A stretch of 64,000 bases of DNA, from assembly GCF_005765165.1 (NCBI RefSeq), contig NZ_VCIW01000006.1:1-64000 (forward strand). The letters are read 5' to 3'. The translations under genes and the position numbers were made by a program. Shown here piece by piece: positions 51,010-61,286 of the stretch. How positions within the stretch are numbered: position 1 is the stretch's first letter; every line of letters starts with the position of its first letter. This stretch comes from Paenibacillus antri. Its GTDB lineage: Bacteria > Bacillota > Bacilli > Paenibacillales > YIM-B00363. Below the pieces are notes generated by a model. That model was not told the origin of the DNA and did not search any database. It worked only from the letters and a program-made list of their open reading frames with translations.

Positions 51010-51894
51010 ATGAAAGTACGTAAAGCGATTATTCCAGCGGCAGGACTGGGAACCAGATTTCTACCGGCGACGAAGGCGATGCCGAAAGAGATGCTGCCGA
51101 TCGTCGACAAGCCGACCATCCAATATATCGTCGAAGAAGCCGTCGAATCCGGGATCGAGGACATCATCATCGTCACCGGCAAGGGGAAGCGAGCGATCGA
51201 GGATCATTTCGACAACTCCTTCGAGCTGGAACAGAACTTGTTGGAAAAAGGGAAAATCGACCTTCTCAACGAGGTTCAGAAATCCTCGAAAATGGTCGAT
51301 ATACATTATATACGACAAAAGGAAGCGAGAGGCCTCGGCCATGCGGTATGGTGCGCTCGAAAGTTCGTCGGGGACGAGCCGTTCGCCGTCCTGCTGGGCG
51401 ATGATATCGTGAAGGCCGAGAAGCCGTGCCTCAAGCAAATGATCGAGCAATACGAACGATACCGGGCGTCCGTCATCGGGGTGCAGCGCGTCCCGACCGA
51501 CGAGGTTTCCAGATACGGCATTGTGGACGGAAAGGAACTCCACGACCGTCTGTTTAGTGTCACCAACTTAGTAGAGAAGCCGAAGAAGGAACATGCCCCA
51601 TCCGATCTCGCGATCATGGGGCGTTACATTTTAACACCGAAAATTTTTGAAATTCTTGACAATCAATCGCCTGGCGCCGGCGGGGAGATCCAGTTGACGG
51701 ATGCGATTGCCGCGCTGAATCAGAGAGAAGCGGTGTACGCCTATGACTTCGAAGGCGTTCGATACGATGTAGGCGAGAAGCTTGGGTTTATTAAGACGAC
51801 GCTAGAATTTGCGCTGCAGCGTGAGAAACTTAAAGGAGATTTGTTGGTTTACCTTAGGGAATTAATGAAAGGTGAAATGACGGGGATTTTGTAA
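51010..51894 (+). CDS. galU: UTP-glucose-1-phosphate uridylyltransferase
   Basis: Makes UDP-glucose. The 294-residue product begins [21 protein letters not shown] and has [12 protein letters not shown] and the [10 protein letters not shown] motif near 220. All nucleotide-binding signatures are intact. UDP-glucose feeds galE and the later ugd. Just downstream the base composition falls sharply. Confidence 0.95.
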   Translation: MKVRKAIIPAAGLGTRFLPATKAMPKEMLPIVDKPTIQYIVEEAVESGIEDIIIVTGKGKRAIEDHFDNSFELEQNLLEKGKIDLLNEVQKSSKMVDIHYIRQKEARGLGHAVWCARKFVGDEPFAVLLGDDIVKAEKPCLKQMIEQYERYRASVIGVQRVPTDEVSRYGIVDGKELHDRLFSVTNLVEKPKKEHAPSDLAIMGRYILTPKIFEILDNQSPGAGGEIQLTDAIAALNQREAVYAYDFEGVRYDVGEKLGFIKTTLEFALQREKLKGDLLVYLRELMKGEMTGIL

Positions 51895-51937
51895 GTTTCC
51901 TTCGGCTGCAGTTATCAGGAGAAGGGGAGTAAAGATT

Positions 51938-52558
51938 ATGTATTTGAAGGTAAAAAGATTAATAGATATCGTTCTTTCTTTTATTGGACTCATTGTCTTA
52001 TCGCCGGTCTTTCTTTTTATCATCATTGCTATCAAACTTGAGTCCAGAGGCCCAGTGTTATTTAAGCAAAAACGGGTAGGGATACATAAAACTCATTTCA
52101 ATATATTGAAGTTTCGTACTATGAGGGTCGATACACCTAAGGACACGCCGACGCATCTGTTAAAGAATCCGGAACAATATATTACAAAAGTAGGGAGAAT
52201 ATTAAGGAAGACCTCATTAGACGAGCTTCCACAAATTTGGAACATTTTCGTTGGTCAGATGAGCATTATTGGTCCGAGACCAGCTTTGTGGAATCAATAT
52301 GACTTGATTGCAGAACGCGATAAATATTGTGCAAATAATGTTCTGCCAGGTCTAACAGGTTGGGCGCAAATAAATGGGCGTGATGAGCTTCCCAATGAAC
52401 TAAAGGCTAGGTTTGACGGGGAGTATGTTGCGAAAATTGGTGTTCTTTTTGATCTCAAGTGTTTTGTGTTCACAATTGTTAAAGTAATTAAAGGCGAGGG
52501 AGTTCATGAAGGTGGACTAGGAGTCAAGAAAAAATTAGGCTTTAGTCAAAAGGACTGA
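51938..52558 (+). CDS. Initiating sugar-phosphate transferase (EpsL/WcaJ-like)
   Basis: A 206-residue enzyme with one N-terminal helix (about 8-30) and the PF02397 core: FKQKRVG near 45, KFRTMRVDT near 60, GRILRKTSLDELPQIWNI near 87, and MSIIGPRPA near 108. It moves a sugar-1-phosphate to undecaprenyl phosphate and so starts each repeat unit. Length is that of the short form without extra N-terminal helices. First gene of the AT-rich block. Confidence 0.92.
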   Translation: MYLKVKRLIDIVLSFIGLIVLSPVFLFIIIAIKLESRGPVLFKQKRVGIHKTHFNILKFRTMRVDTPKDTPTHLLKNPEQYITKVGRILRKTSLDELPQIWNIFVGQMSIIGPRPALWNQYDLIAERDKYCANNVLPGLTGWAQINGRDELPNELKARFDGEYVAKIGVLFDLKCFVFTIVKVIKGEGVHEGGLGVKKKLGFSQKD

Positions 52559-52564
52559 TTGTTA

Positions 52565-53419
52565 ATGAAGAAGATACTTGTCACAGGATCAAATAGTTAC
52601 ATAGGTCGTAGTTTTGAAAAGTGGATTAATGAAAACACCGGAGAACTTTCGATTAATTTCATTAGTCTTCGGGAAGGGACTTGGAAAAGTAAAGATTTCT
52701 CCGAATATGATGTTGTTCTTCATTTAGCTGGTATTGCGCATGCGTCGTCAAGTGAACGGCTTAAAGATTTATACTACAGGGTAAATCGTGACCTAACCAT
52801 TGACGTTGCGAAAAAAGCAAAGGCTGAAGGTGTAAAGCAGTTTATTTTCATGAGTAGTATTATTGTTTATGGAAACTCAATAACAGGTTTGGATATAGAT
52901 AGAGACACGGTTCCTAAACCTCTTGATTTTTACGGAGACAGCAAGCTTCAAGCTGAATACGGAATTCTGCCGCTGGAAGATAATGATTTTAAGATAGTTG
53001 TCTTAAGGCCACCAATGGTGTATGGTAAAGGCTCCAATGGAAATTATCTAAGATTATCCAAATTAGCGAGAATTATCCCTTTTTTTCCGCAATTTGAGAA
53101 CAAACGTAGTATTCTCCACATCGATAATCTTTGTGAGATTATCAGATTAATTATTGCAAATGAAGAAAGAGGTTTCTTTTATCCGCAAAATAGCGTGAGT
53201 GTGCGTACATGCGATATTGTCCTTTCAATAGCTAAGACACATAAAAGAGAAATACTGTTGACTAGGTTATTTAACCCTTTAATTAGGGTGTTAATAAGAA
53301 AAATCAGTATTTTCAATAAAGTATTTGGTGACTTGGTGTACGATCCGGGAATGAGTCACTACAAAGAAAACTATCAACTCAGAGATTTTTATGAATCCAT
53401 TTATTTGACCGAAAAGTAG
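52565..53419 (+). CDS. NAD-dependent sugar epimerase/dehydratase
   Basis: A 284-residue SDR protein with the variant nucleotide motif VTGSNSYIGRSF, MSSIIVYG near 100 and the catalytic Y-G-D-S-K (near 126-130), and RPPMVYGKGSNGNY near 155. The final third has lost most resemblance to GalE. Similar enzymes in capsule loci make UDP-QuiNAc or UDP-FucNAc precursors; the product here is not certain. A TTG two codons upstream is also possible. Confidence 0.8.
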   Translation: MKKILVTGSNSYIGRSFEKWINENTGELSINFISLREGTWKSKDFSEYDVVLHLAGIAHASSSERLKDLYYRVNRDLTIDVAKKAKAEGVKQFIFMSSIIVYGNSITGLDIDRDTVPKPLDFYGDSKLQAEYGILPLEDNDFKIVVLRPPMVYGKGSNGNYLRLSKLARIIPFFPQFENKRSILHIDNLCEIIRLIIANEERGFFYPQNSVSVRTCDIVLSIAKTHKREILLTRLFNPLIRVLIRKISIFNKVFGDLVYDPGMSHYKENYQLRDFYESIYLTEK

Positions 53420-53489
53420 TAAGTTAGGTTTTCTCTTAATATTGGTATTTACATAATAATATTCTGATTTTTGGAAGGATTGAATAACC

Positions 53490-54245
53490 GTGGAACAACA
53501 ACTTGGTTTAGTTTCAATTATTATGCCCGCGTACAATTGTGAGGCATATATTGGTGATGCACTCAGATCTATTCTTGCTCAAACCTATTTGAAATGGGAA
53601 GTAATAATTGTAGATGATTGTTCCCAAGATTCCACAAGTGATGTAGTAAGAAGATATGCTGAAGTAGATAATAGAATAAAGTACTATAGACTCCATGAAA
53701 ACTCAGGTGCAGCAAAAGCACGTAACAAGGGAATTGAGATGGCTGTAGGACAATACATAGCATTTCTCGATAGTGATGATGTATGGTCAACTTACAAACT
53801 AGAAAAACAAATTAACTTCATGAGAGAGAATCAATATACATTTACGTGTACAAGCTACGATAAGATTGACGAGAATGGTGTTAAACTCAACCGGGAAATT
53901 ATCGCGAAAGTAAGTAGTGATTACGATGGTCTTTTAAAGACGTGTCCTGGAAATTCAACAGTCATTTACGATGCTGTTAAAATTGGAAAGTTTTTTATTC
54001 CAAATATCAGAAAAAGGAACGATTATGTTATGTGGTTAAGTGTGATTAAGCGGGCAAATATGTTGTACGGCCTGCAAGAAACGTTGGCAAGTCACAGGGT
54101 TAGATCCGGTTCTATTTCTAGTAAAAAAATAGATTTAGTTTCATATCACTGGAAGGTATACAGGGAAATAGAGAAACTCTCTTTTTTCAAGTCCTGTTTT
54201 CTTGTTTTTTACTGGGTTATTTTTACCGTTCTTAAATTGAGATAA
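53490..54245 (+). CDS. GT2 family glycosyltransferase
   Basis: A 251-residue GT-A enzyme: VSIIMPAYNCEAYIGDALRSIL, VIIVDDCSQDST, and AFLDSDDVW, in which DSD is the metal motif. The C-terminal third is basic and hydrophobic, as in enzymes that work at the membrane on lipid-linked sugars. GTG start. Linkage unknown. Confidence 0.88.
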   Translation: MEQQLGLVSIIMPAYNCEAYIGDALRSILAQTYLKWEVIIVDDCSQDSTSDVVRRYAEVDNRIKYYRLHENSGAAKARNKGIEMAVGQYIAFLDSDDVWSTYKLEKQINFMRENQYTFTCTSYDKIDENGVKLNREIIAKVSSDYDGLLKTCPGNSTVIYDAVKIGKFFIPNIRKRNDYVMWLSVIKRANMLYGLQETLASHRVRSGSISSKKIDLVSYHWKVYREIEKLSFFKSCFLVFYWVIFTVLKLR

Positions 54246-54293
54246 CATTTGATATGGTACTATTATCTAAAAAAAGTGGGGGTATAACAAAAT

Positions 54294-55073
54294 ATGAAGG
54301 TGTCAATCGTTGTCCCTACCCTCGGTAACAGGTTAGATGAGATCCGAAGGCTTATCAATTCATTGACAATGCAGCAATATAAGAATTTTGAGGTAGTAGT
54401 TATCTCACAAGAAAATCACGAGATTGTCAGTGAAATTTTAAAAGCATTCAGGGAGTTAAGAATAGTTCATCTTCGATTGGATAAGAGAGGTTTATCTTAC
54501 GCAAGAAACCATGGAATTGCTCAAGCAAACGGAGAGATAATTCTTCTATCAGATGATGATTGTTGGTACCATAGTAAATCACTCGAGATTATCGTAACTG
54601 AGTTTTTAAAAAACGTTGAATTGGATATCTTGTTGACAAAAATCCATGACTTCGACCAAGATATTCCTTACAAAAAATATAGTTACAAAAAAACAAAAAT
54701 TAAAAGTAAATATTCTTTGTTGTCAAAATCGTCAATAGAAATTGCTTATAAGAAAGGGTATGATGCTTTTTTATTTGACGAAAAGTTTGGCCTCGGGGCT
54801 ACATTCTCGTGTTGCGAAGAGATTGATTTTTTAATTACAAATTTCGATAATAATAAAACTTTTTTTTATGTACCTGAGGTGACCGTATTCCACCCGAAAA
54901 AAAGGATTGAAAACAGACAAGAAAGAGTGATTGCTAAAGGTGCAATTTATGCAAAACACTTTAACTGGTTCATCGGATTCCTAGTTGTGGCTAGAGATTT
55001 ATTATTAAAAAGGGAGAATAATTTAAAAGCTTTTATGAAGGGATACTCTTTATATAAGAGGAGCACCAACTAA
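54294..55073 (+). CDS. GT2 family glycosyltransferase
   Basis: A 259-residue GT-A enzyme: VSIVVPTLGNRLDEIRRLI, LDKRGLSYARNHGIAQANG, and LLSDDDCWY, with DDD as metal motif. It is more divergent than its neighbours. Preceded by an AGTGGGGG ribosome site. Donor and acceptor unknown. Confidence 0.85.
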   Translation: MKVSIVVPTLGNRLDEIRRLINSLTMQQYKNFEVVVISQENHEIVSEILKAFRELRIVHLRLDKRGLSYARNHGIAQANGEIILLSDDDCWYHSKSLEIIVTEFLKNVELDILLTKIHDFDQDIPYKKYSYKKTKIKSKYSLLSKSSIEIAYKKGYDAFLFDEKFGLGATFSCCEEIDFLITNFDNNKTFFYVPEVTVFHPKKRIENRQERVIAKGAIYAKHFNWFIGFLVVARDLLLKRENNLKAFMKGYSLYKRSTN

Positions 55074-55132
55074 TCGAAAATGCCCCCGACAACTGCATTC
55101 TCCCCAACCTTAAATGAAGAAGAGTTGAAATT

Positions 55133-56341
55133 ATGGAGTTAAATCAAAAGAAAATAATTTCTTCAAATTTTTTTTTACTGATGTTAATGATATCGCTATA
55201 TTTTGGTGTTTTCAATTTTTATGTGGGGTTTTCTCTGAAGCCATACATGATAATTACTGCTGTTAATTTATTGCTATTTTTTAGGTATATAAAATTTAGC
55301 AATCCCCTTCAGTATGAGTTGTTTATGGTATTTTTCATAATCTATTATTCTTCAACAGCGCTTCAGTTCAACTACCCAGAAGCTCACCTAAGATTTATCT
55401 TTGCACTTATAATAATTTTGTGCTTCTATTTTATAACTAGAGGGTTACTTGAGTGGTGTGATATAGAATCCCTAAAGAAAATATTGTCGGTCTCTGGGTT
55501 GGTGGGATGTCTAGCTTCCCTAACGTATTATTCTATAGGTGTTTTGTCAGTAGGAGGTTCATTTATCGGCAATAGTATCGTTTACGGATTAAGAATAGAT
55601 AGGTCCCTGCCAAGATTGATTGGTACTACATCAAATGACCCCAATATCTTTGTTTACTTTATAACACTCTATTTTTTCTATACACTCTTTAATCTTAAAT
55701 CAAAGCTAAATATATTAGGGTTCATTTTAAGTTCGCTCTGTATCCTTTTAAGCTTTTCAAGAGGGGCATATTTGGCTATATTATTTGGTTTGGTGGTTTC
55801 TCTTTTTATTAGTGGAAATCTTAAGAGAAAGGTAAAAGTATTATTTCTCGTCTCGGGTTTTACAGCGATAGTCTTAGGTGCCGGGAATTATTTTAGCGAT
55901 GGACTTAATATTAATCCTGTTGAGATAATACAACAAAGGTTTAATTCAATTCAGGATGATGGCGGAAGCGGAAGGTTATACTTATGGGAAAACGCTTTGA
56001 AGACCTTTTGGGACAACCCACTTTTTGGAATAGGCATAAATGGAACGATCGAGTACAGTACAGAACATTATTCCCATGAAGGGTATGTCCATAACACTTT
56101 CCTTGAGGTGTTGTCGGAATCTGGAATAATTGGATTTTTGTTATACTTAACTTTCTGGGTCTCCATACTACATTGTTGCGTAAGACTTCTAAGGATTAAT
56201 TCAAATTCTAAGTTTTTAATAGTTACATTTATTGCGATGTTTATACAGTTAAACTCTTTGTCCATCCTTTACAACGAATCTTTTTATATTGCGTTACTGG
56301 TTTTATTTAAGTATTACAAGACGTACCTTAAACATCGTTAA
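55133..56341 (+). CDS. O-antigen polymerase/ligase-like protein (Wzy)
   Basis: A 402-residue protein with about eleven helices. A large external loop follows the ninth, containing NPVEIIQQRFNSIQDDGGSGRLYLWENAL and GIGINGTIEY, then H-EGYVHNTFLEVLSESGI near 310, which is the Wzy_C/O-antigen ligase pattern. It probably joins repeat units at the outer face. Very AT-rich. Confidence 0.82.
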   Translation: MELNQKKIISSNFFLLMLMISLYFGVFNFYVGFSLKPYMIITAVNLLLFFRYIKFSNPLQYELFMVFFIIYYSSTALQFNYPEAHLRFIFALIIILCFYFITRGLLEWCDIESLKKILSVSGLVGCLASLTYYSIGVLSVGGSFIGNSIVYGLRIDRSLPRLIGTTSNDPNIFVYFITLYFFYTLFNLKSKLNILGFILSSLCILLSFSRGAYLAILFGLVVSLFISGNLKRKVKVLFLVSGFTAIVLGAGNYFSDGLNINPVEIIQQRFNSIQDDGGSGRLYLWENALKTFWDNPLFGIGINGTIEYSTEHYSHEGYVHNTFLEVLSESGIIGFLLYLTFWVSILHCCVRLLRINSNSKFLIVTFIAMFIQLNSLSILYNESFYIALLVLFKYYKTYLKHR

Positions 56342-56407
56342 TGATGTGGCTCTTTAGAAAAGGTACTGGAGAGAAAGATTCTATTTAAACATAGGGGGAA
56401 ACTATAG

Positions 56408-57478
56408 GTGTTATTAAGTGTTATAGTGCCTATGTACAATGTCGAGAAATACGTGGGAAAAACTCTAACATCGTTAATCTACCAAAATGGATACAATCTT
56501 GAAGTAATCATAATAGATGATGGCTCGTCTGATAATTCATACAACATAGCCTCTCAAATAATGTTCAATAGTAAAATCGATTATAAGATTATAAAAGTTA
56601 GGAATGGAGGTGTAAGTGTTGCTAGAAACAAAGGCTTGGAAGAGGCGAAGGGAAAGTACGTTGTTTTTTTAGATGGTGATGATTTTGTTTCAGAAAATTT
56701 TCTTGAGGGTATTAATAGTATAACAAAAGAATATGGCGAGATTGATGTTGTTTCTTGGGGATATAATACCGTTTCAACTGATGGAGAGGTATTTCAGTAC
56801 TACTTCGATAAGTACAATAATCCACCTGTTAAAATAATGACCGGGCCAGAAGCTTTGAAGAATATACTTATTGAAAAAAGGCTATGGGTTTGTACTGGAA
56901 ATATTGCAATTAGACGAACGTACTTATTAATGAGTGGTCTACGTTACACTGAAGGCTGCAGTAATGGAGAAGATCAAGAGTTCACTTTCAAAGTATTATC
57001 TCAAGCGAAAGGTGTGTTTTTTACTAAAAGAATTCTTACAAACTATGTAAGAAGGCCGGGTTCAGCATCAAACAGTTTTAATATTAACCGGTTTGATGCA
57101 ATTAATGCAATTGAAAGAACCGCTTTACATATGGAAACAGTATCCCTGAACGAAATTGCTAACTACTTATCCAACGATCATATCATTATAAATTTTCTTA
57201 ACAATTATACTGCTAGTTTAAAGGGATTATCTAATTTAGATCCCCAAAAAGGTAAAAAGATGATTATTCAAGCCGAGTTAGAAATGTCGTATCCTGGACT
57301 ATTGCTTGAAATCCGTAAAAAAATGGAGCAATATAGCGGTGGGAATAAAAAATTAAAATTATTAATTTTATGTTATTTAGTTTCACCACTTCTTTTACAC
57401 ACAGTATTAAGTGTTTTGGACGCCGTCACAAGGAGCGGAAGGAGATTATTAAAACCTAGAGAAGGTTTATCTAAATGA
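56408..57478 (+). CDS. GT2 family glycosyltransferase
   Basis: A 356-residue GT-A enzyme: LLSVIVPMYNVEKYVG, VIIIDDGSSDNSY, GVSVARNKGLE, FLDGDDFV. The C-terminal extension (about 260-356) is basic with a hydrophobic stretch. GTG start after GGGGG. Overlaps the flippase by four bases (ATGA). Confidence 0.88.
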   Translation: MLLSVIVPMYNVEKYVGKTLTSLIYQNGYNLEVIIIDDGSSDNSYNIASQIMFNSKIDYKIIKVRNGGVSVARNKGLEEAKGKYVVFLDGDDFVSENFLEGINSITKEYGEIDVVSWGYNTVSTDGEVFQYYFDKYNNPPVKIMTGPEALKNILIEKRLWVCTGNIAIRRTYLLMSGLRYTEGCSNGEDQEFTFKVLSQAKGVFFTKRILTNYVRRPGSASNSFNINRFDAINAIERTALHMETVSLNEIANYLSNDHIIINFLNNYTASLKGLSNLDPQKGKKMIIQAELEMSYPGLLLEIRKKMEQYSGGNKKLKLLILCYLVSPLLLHTVLSVLDAVTRSGRRLLKPREGLSK

Positions 57479-58896
57479 AAGTTAAATCCAAGGTTTTCAT
57501 CAAAAATTTATCCTATTCTTTTAGCGCAAATCTGATTTCATTACTTATATCCACAATATTAATTCTAGTCGTGCCCTCTTATATTGGTTTATTGGATTAT
57601 GGCTATTGGCAATTGTATATGTTTTATACATCATTTATTGCATACTTATCCTTTGGCTTGACAGACGGTGCTTATTTGAGGTACGGAGGATATGAGTATC
57701 ATAAGCTTCATAAACCGGTGTTTGTTTCCCAGTACTGGTTTTTGGTGGCTCTTGATGTTGTTGCACTGTTTTTAATAATGCTTTTTATTAGCTACTCTGC
57801 ATTGGATATTTCAAAAAAGAATGTAATTTTCCTTGCATGCCTTAATGGTGTAATAATAGTTCCACGTTCATTATTGATTTTTACGTTGCAGACAACAAAT
57901 AAGGTAAAAGAATCTTCAATAATTATTATCATTGAGAAAGTGGTTTATTTCGCGATGATAATAATCATTCTTGCTTCAGGAAACAAAAGGTTTGAGTTAT
58001 TAATATATTCGGATCTCGTTGGTAAAATTTCCTCACTATTGTTTTCATACGTTGTTTGTAAGGATTTGGTGTTCGGAAGGTATGAATCCTTTAAAAATAG
58101 TGTAAAGGAAATTGCAGTCAACATTTCCGCGGGAAGTAAATTGATGATTGCTAATCTAGCAAGCATGTTAATTATAGGGATAGTACGTTTATACATAGAA
58201 AGAAGCTGGAGCATTGAAACCTTTGGAAAAATCTCGTTTACCTTAAGTATATCTAGCATGGCGCTTTTGTTCATCAATTCAATCGGATTGGTTCTATTTC
58301 CAACGTTGCGTCGGTTAGCGTATGATTCATTACCTACTCTTTATGGGAAAATAAGACCATTAATAGGGATACCATTAACAGCATTCTTAACTTTATATTT
58401 CCCACTGAAGGGTATATTGTATCAATGGTTGCCAGAATATAGGGAAAGTTTAGTATTCATGGCCATACTTTTTCCGATGTTCATCTACGAGAGCAAAATG
58501 AATATGCTCATAGCTACATTTCTTAAAGCACTTCGGAAAGAAAAACATATACTGATTATAAACTTGATTGTTGTTGTAGCTTCACTAATTATTACATTAG
58601 CTAACGCTTTAATAATTAAGAACCTTTATTTTTCTATATTCTCTATTGTAGCGTTATTGGCAATCAGATGCGTCCTTGCTGAAGAGTTATTATGCAGGCT
58701 ATTAAAATTAAAATTTAATAGAGACACTATTTTTGAGTTAGTGATTTCAGTATTTTTTATAATAATTGCTTTGAAACTAAGTAATTTTATTGGATTTCTA
58801 GTTTATACTGGAATGATTTCATTATACTTTTTCCTTAAAAAGGATGATCTTTTACTACTATGGTCTTCAAGTTTGAATAAGAGAATTACAAATTAG
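57475..58896 (+). CDS. Oligosaccharide flippase (Wzx/MATE type)
   Basis: A 473-residue protein with about twelve hydrophobic helices and a basic N-terminus (MKVKSKVFIKNLSY). A conserved-looking LLDYGYWQLYMFYTSFIAYLS segment near residue 40 and GLTDG near 62 are those of the polysaccharide-biosynthesis flippase family. It should move lipid-linked repeat units across the membrane for the Wzy-like polymerase. Very AT-rich. Confidence 0.85.
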   Translation: MKVKSKVFIKNLSYSFSANLISLLISTILILVVPSYIGLLDYGYWQLYMFYTSFIAYLSFGLTDGAYLRYGGYEYHKLHKPVFVSQYWFLVALDVVALFLIMLFISYSALDISKKNVIFLACLNGVIIVPRSLLIFTLQTTNKVKESSIIIIIEKVVYFAMIIIILASGNKRFELLIYSDLVGKISSLLFSYVVCKDLVFGRYESFKNSVKEIAVNISAGSKLMIANLASMLIIGIVRLYIERSWSIETFGKISFTLSISSMALLFINSIGLVLFPTLRRLAYDSLPTLYGKIRPLIGIPLTAFLTLYFPLKGILYQWLPEYRESLVFMAILFPMFIYESKMNMLIATFLKALRKEKHILIINLIVVVASLIITLANALIIKNLYFSIFSIVALLAIRCVLAEELLCRLLKLKFNRDTIFELVISVFFIIIALKLSNFIGFLVYTGMISLYFFLKKDDLLLLWSSSLNKRITN

Positions 58897-59056
58897 TGGT
58901 TATAATTTTGACTATTTTTGTATTTTTGTAAGATTATTGTACATTCGCAGTACAACAAGCGGTTGGAATTTCTCTTAGTTAAGCACTGAAATATAATTGA
59001 TATTTTTTGTAGGGGCAAAATTAAGTATATCATTTAAAGATAAGGAAAATGCTGCG

Positions 59057-60391
59057 ATGAATATCTCTGTTGCAGGTACTGGCTATGTTGGATTAGTTGC
59101 AGGTGTTTGCTTTGCCGAAATGGGACATTGCGTAACCTGTGTAGATGTCGATGAGAATAAAATTAATCTTTTAAAGTCAGGTGTATCGCCTATTTTCGAG
59201 AAAGATCTAGAATTGTTAATGAAAAAAAATTACTTATGTGGAAGAGTCGACTATACAACTGATTTCCAATCAGCCTACAGGAATGCAGATGCAATCTTTA
59301 TAGGTGTCGGTACTCCAGAGCATCCCGACGGTTCTGCGAACCTCTCGTACATCGCAACAGTCGCTAGGCAAATTGCGGAGTCAATTGAGAAAGATTGCCT
59401 CGTTGTAGTGAAATCGACTGTTCCTGTGGGAACGAATGATAAGGTGGAGCAGTTCATTCATGATTTTTTGGTCCATGACGTCAGGGTTGAGGTGGCGTCA
59501 AACCCGGAGTTTCTAGCCCAAGGCTCGGCTGTCAATGATACATTACACGCAGCACGTATCGTTATTGGGACGGAAAGCAAGTGGGCAGAGGAGATTCTTA
59601 GAAAAATATATGAACCATTCAACTTGCCGATCGTCTCTGTAAGTAGAAGGTCTGCGGAGATGATAAAATATGCTTCGAATGATTTTCTTGCCCTTAAGAT
59701 CTCCTACATGAATGATATTGCTAATTTATGTGAGCTTGTTGGGGCGGATATTCAAGACGTAGCCAAAGGAATGAGCTTCGATGATCGCATCGGCAGCAAG
59801 TTTTTGAATGCGGGCATCGGTTTTGGTGGCTCTTGTTTTCCAAAAGACACGAAGGCATTGGAATATTTGGCGAAGCAACATGGTTATGAGCTAAGGACGG
59901 TAAAATCAGCGATCGATGTGAATAAGGATCAAAAAACAGTTTTATTTAGGAAGGCTAGCAAGCGCCTTATTACGTTTCACGGTCTTAAGGTAGCTGTACT
60001 CGGCTTAACTTTTAAACCGGGCACAGATGATTTACGCGAAGCGGCCTCGTTGGAAAATGTACCTTTATTATTGGAGCAAGGTGCGGAAATTTTCGCTTTT
60101 GATCCAGTTGGGTCAAACAACTTTGCTAAGGTTCACCCACAAGGCGCAAATGGAAAAGGAAGTATCACATACGTCGGAAACATTGAGGCGGCATTGGATG
60201 GAGCAAATGTATGCTTCATCTTTACCGAGTGGGGGGAGATTAAGGCAGTTTCCCCAAAACTATATAAGAAACTTATGAGGACTCCATTGGTGTACGATGG
60301 AAGGAATATATACAATCTTAAAGATATGAAACTCGCTGGTGTAGAGTATTATTCCATTGGCAGACCTGGGAGTACCATAAAGTGGAGGTGA
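59057..60391 (+). CDS. ugd: UDP-glucose 6-dehydrogenase
   Basis: Oxidises UDP-glucose to UDP-glucuronate. The 444-residue product has ISVAGTGYVGLVAGVCFAEMGH at the N-terminus, GVGTPEHPDGSANL near 83, and the catalytic GFGGSCFPKDTKAL with Cys near 259. I start at MNISVAG with AAGGAA upstream; the open frame extends further but without a good ribosome site. Composition is intermediate, so the AT-rich block is ending. Confidence 0.94.
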   Translation: MNISVAGTGYVGLVAGVCFAEMGHCVTCVDVDENKINLLKSGVSPIFEKDLELLMKKNYLCGRVDYTTDFQSAYRNADAIFIGVGTPEHPDGSANLSYIATVARQIAESIEKDCLVVVKSTVPVGTNDKVEQFIHDFLVHDVRVEVASNPEFLAQGSAVNDTLHAARIVIGTESKWAEEILRKIYEPFNLPIVSVSRRSAEMIKYASNDFLALKISYMNDIANLCELVGADIQDVAKGMSFDDRIGSKFLNAGIGFGGSCFPKDTKALEYLAKQHGYELRTVKSAIDVNKDQKTVLFRKASKRLITFHGLKVAVLGLTFKPGTDDLREAASLENVPLLLEQGAEIFAFDPVGSNNFAKVHPQGANGKGSITYVGNIEAALDGANVCFIFTEWGEIKAVSPKLYKKLMRTPLVYDGRNIYNLKDMKLAGVEYYSIGRPGSTIKWR

Positions 60392-60395
60392 TTGC

Positions 60396-61166
60396 ATGAT
60401 TGACATACACTCCCATATTCTCCCCGGCGCCGACGACGGATCACCTTCCTTAGAGGGTTCATTGGAGATGGCGCGGGCTGCAGTATCAGATGGGATTCAG
60501 ATAATTGCTGCTACGCCTCACCATAAAGACGGATATTTTGTGAATGAGAAAATTGCTATTCTTAAGGCCGTGGAACAATTAAATGATGCTCTTCGACAAG
60601 CGGATATCCCATTAATGGTGGTTCCAGGCCAAGAAGTTCGTCACTATGAGTCCTTAATTGAAGATTTGTATGATGGGTCACGATTGCTTACGATCAATAA
60701 CTCAAAGTATTTGCTGCTGGAGTTTCCTTCAGGGGATGTACCGTCAAACATTCAGGATACGCTTCATGAACTTGGGATCCTAGGGATCACTCCAATTATT
60801 GCCCACCCGGAACGAAATCGTGCTATAGCATCGAAGCCGGATTTGATGGAAGAACTGATCGAGTGGGGGGCACTAGCCCAAGTGACCTCCCAATCTCTTG
60901 TAGGTCGCTTCGGTCCGAAGGTCCAGAGAACGGCTGAAGAACTCTGCCGAAGAAATTTAGTTCATCTGATCGCTACAGATGCGCATAACATCACGACACG
61001 ACCTTTTCTAATGAGGGAAGCAATGGAATGGGTTATGAGAGAACAAGGGGATACATATCGCCAGTACTACGAGACTAACGCTAAACATGTATTGTCGGAT
61101 CTTCCGATTAGGAGAATGGGAACCGTGAGAACAAAGAAAAAATCCCTATTCTTTTGGCGCAAGTAA
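60396..61166 (+). CDS. PHP-family tyrosine-protein phosphatase (CpsB/YwqE)
   Basis: Metal-dependent phosphatase of 256 aa that removes phosphate from the tyrosine kinase controlling polymer length. MIDIHSHILPGADDG gives the HxH and acidic ligands; ATPHHKDGYF, HPERNRA and ATDAHN complete the site. It starts three bases after the ugd stop. The partner kinase is probably right of the window, near the chain-length gene. Confidence 0.9.
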   Translation: MIDIHSHILPGADDGSPSLEGSLEMARAAVSDGIQIIAATPHHKDGYFVNEKIAILKAVEQLNDALRQADIPLMVVPGQEVRHYESLIEDLYDGSRLLTINNSKYLLLEFPSGDVPSNIQDTLHELGILGITPIIAHPERNRAIASKPDLMEELIEWGALAQVTSQSLVGRFGPKVQRTAEELCRRNLVHLIATDAHNITTRPFLMREAMEWVMREQGDTYRQYYETNAKHVLSDLPIRRMGTVRTKKKSLFFWRK

Positions 61167-61286
61167 ATCTTTAAACCTATTAATATCATTGATAAAAGAA
61201 GCATTTCTGTGGTAGACTAGCCCTAACTGCCTTACTAAATTTGGTATAATTGTTCGTCGCTTATAAAGTACATACGAGGTGAAACC

